A program made the translations under genes and the position numbers. The notes beneath the pieces were generated by a model. The model had not been told where the DNA came from. It made no database searches and saw nothing but the letters and a program-made list of their open reading frames with translations. From DASXAQ01 sp036406615 (GTDB taxonomy: Bacteria > Actinomycetota > UBA4738): 14,458 nucleotides of DNA. This document shows, in pieces, positions 14,061 through 14,458 of the stretch. How positions within the stretch are numbered: position 1 is the stretch's first letter; every line of letters begins with the position of its first letter. The stretch is from NCBI GenBank assembly GCA_036406615.1, contig DASXAQ010000131.1, positions 1-14,458 of the forward strand, in the 5' to 3' direction.

Positions 14061-14458
14061 CAGTCCTGTATCTCGTCACGAGCCAGCTGCATCTGAACCG
14101 CCGCGAGCTCGAGCAGTCTTCCGACCGTGACACCGTCGCCCTCGGCCAGCAGTTCGTCGGGGGCCCGTCCGGCGAGCAGCGCGGTCACGTTCTCCAGCGC
14201 CTTGCGCGCGCGATCCGATCGTTGGAGGCGCTCGAAGACGCCGGCCAGCGCGAAGTGCCCGAGCACGAAGTGCGGATCCAGGTACATGCAGCGGCGCAGC
14301 GCCTCCATCGCGTCGTCCATCTCGCCGAGCTCGGTCAGGATCAGGCCGTGCAGGTAGTGGGCCGGCGCCAGCGTCGGATCCCGGTCGACGGATCGACGGA
14401 TCCACCCCAGGGCGTGCTCCAGCCGAAGCTCGTTCGCGCAGATCTTGGCGCACAGGTA
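14060..14458 (-). CDS. cheR: CheR-type MCP methyltransferase, C-terminal TPR region only (5' part missing)
   Basis: 132 residues of an open frame that runs to the window edge. They form tetratricopeptide (TPR) helices: YLCAKICANE..LEHALGWIRRSV, AHYLHGLILTELGEMDDAMEAL and LGHFALAGVFERLQRSDRARKAL. The end of the protein has the DGVTVGRLLELA signature (close to the DGLTAGRL motif) found at the C-terminus of CheR-TPR fusion methyltransferases such as WspC and FrzF. The methyltransferase domain itself is outside the window, so the call rests on this tail and on being first in a che operon (inference, but well supported). It would methylate glutamates of the MCP using S-adenosylmethionine, with the TPRs acting in protein interaction. 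The stop overlaps the start of cheW by one base. Confidence 0.82.
   Translation of the reverse strand, partial: YLCAKICANELRLEHALGWIRRSVDRDPTLAPAHYLHGLILTELGEMDDAMEALRRCMYLDPHFVLGHFALAGVFERLQRSDRARKALENVTALLAGRAPDELLAEGDGVTVGRLLELAAVQMQLARDEIQD

Noticed and set aside
13435..14133. N-terminal extension of the MCP reading frame to 14133
   Set aside because: The extension is out of frame with and on top of cheW and cheR; its translation is Arg/Gly/Pro-rich. The GTG at 13434 has a good ribosome site and gives a normal receptor N-terminus.
1..14458. CRISPR arrays, insertion sequences, phage genes, toxin-antitoxin pairs
   Set aside because: No regularly spaced repeats, transposase or phage motifs were seen; all coding space is taken by signalling genes and one tRNA.

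Overview
The window is very GC-rich, double-stranded bacterial chromosome with little intergenic space. It looks like a motile, probably actinobacterial organism. The support is: high GC with strong third-position G/C bias, GTG and TTG starts beside ATG, a type II tRNA-Ser without encoded CCA whose -10 box (TAGACT) is of the actinobacterial kind, and several candidate promoters resembling the FliA/WhiG (sigma-28) class. The phylum is an inference from composition; no taxonomic marker gene is present.

Left part (1-6918, + strand): three tandem paralogous genes for GGDEF-EAL proteins, which make and degrade the second messenger cyclic di-GMP. The first is cut by the window edge inside its GGDEF motif. 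The second is a 1033-residue membrane receptor (TM-extracytoplasmic-TM-HAMP-like-GAF-PAS-GGDEF-EAL) with intact motifs in both catalytic domains. The third is a soluble GAF-PAS-GGDEF-EAL protein with an altered GGDEF (SGDEF), no inhibitory RxxD site, an altered EAL loop 6 and a long charged tail. The second and third each have a candidate sigma-28-type promoter with the same spacing.

Middle (6985-8148, + strand): a tRNA-Ser(GCU) gene, then a single-domain-output response regulator (REC-GGDEF, with the variant motif GGDDF).

Right part (8152-14458, - strand): a compact chemosensory operon, in transcription order cheR (C-terminal TPR part only, cut by the window edge), cheW, a two-TM methyl-accepting chemotaxis protein (MCP), a hybrid cheA with a C-terminal receiver, and cheB. 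Genes overlap or lie 8-19 bp apart, except for an 83-bp gap before the MCP gene that holds another candidate sigma-28-type promoter overlapping a palindrome. No separate cheY, cheZ, cheC, cheX or cheD is visible.

The set CheR-TPR, CheW, MCP, CheA-REC, CheB plus an adjacent, convergent REC-GGDEF regulator matches the parts list of the Pseudomonas Wsp pathway (WspC, B, A, E, F, R), in which a chemosensory array controls c-di-GMP synthesis instead of a flagellar motor. The Myxococcus Frz operon has a similar core without the REC-GGDEF output. My reading is that the window is a c-di-GMP signalling locus: a Wsp-like array with its candidate output regulator, beside a cassette of GGDEF-EAL enzymes that may share a motility-type sigma factor. 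Domain assignments are visible in the sequence; the wiring between them is inference.
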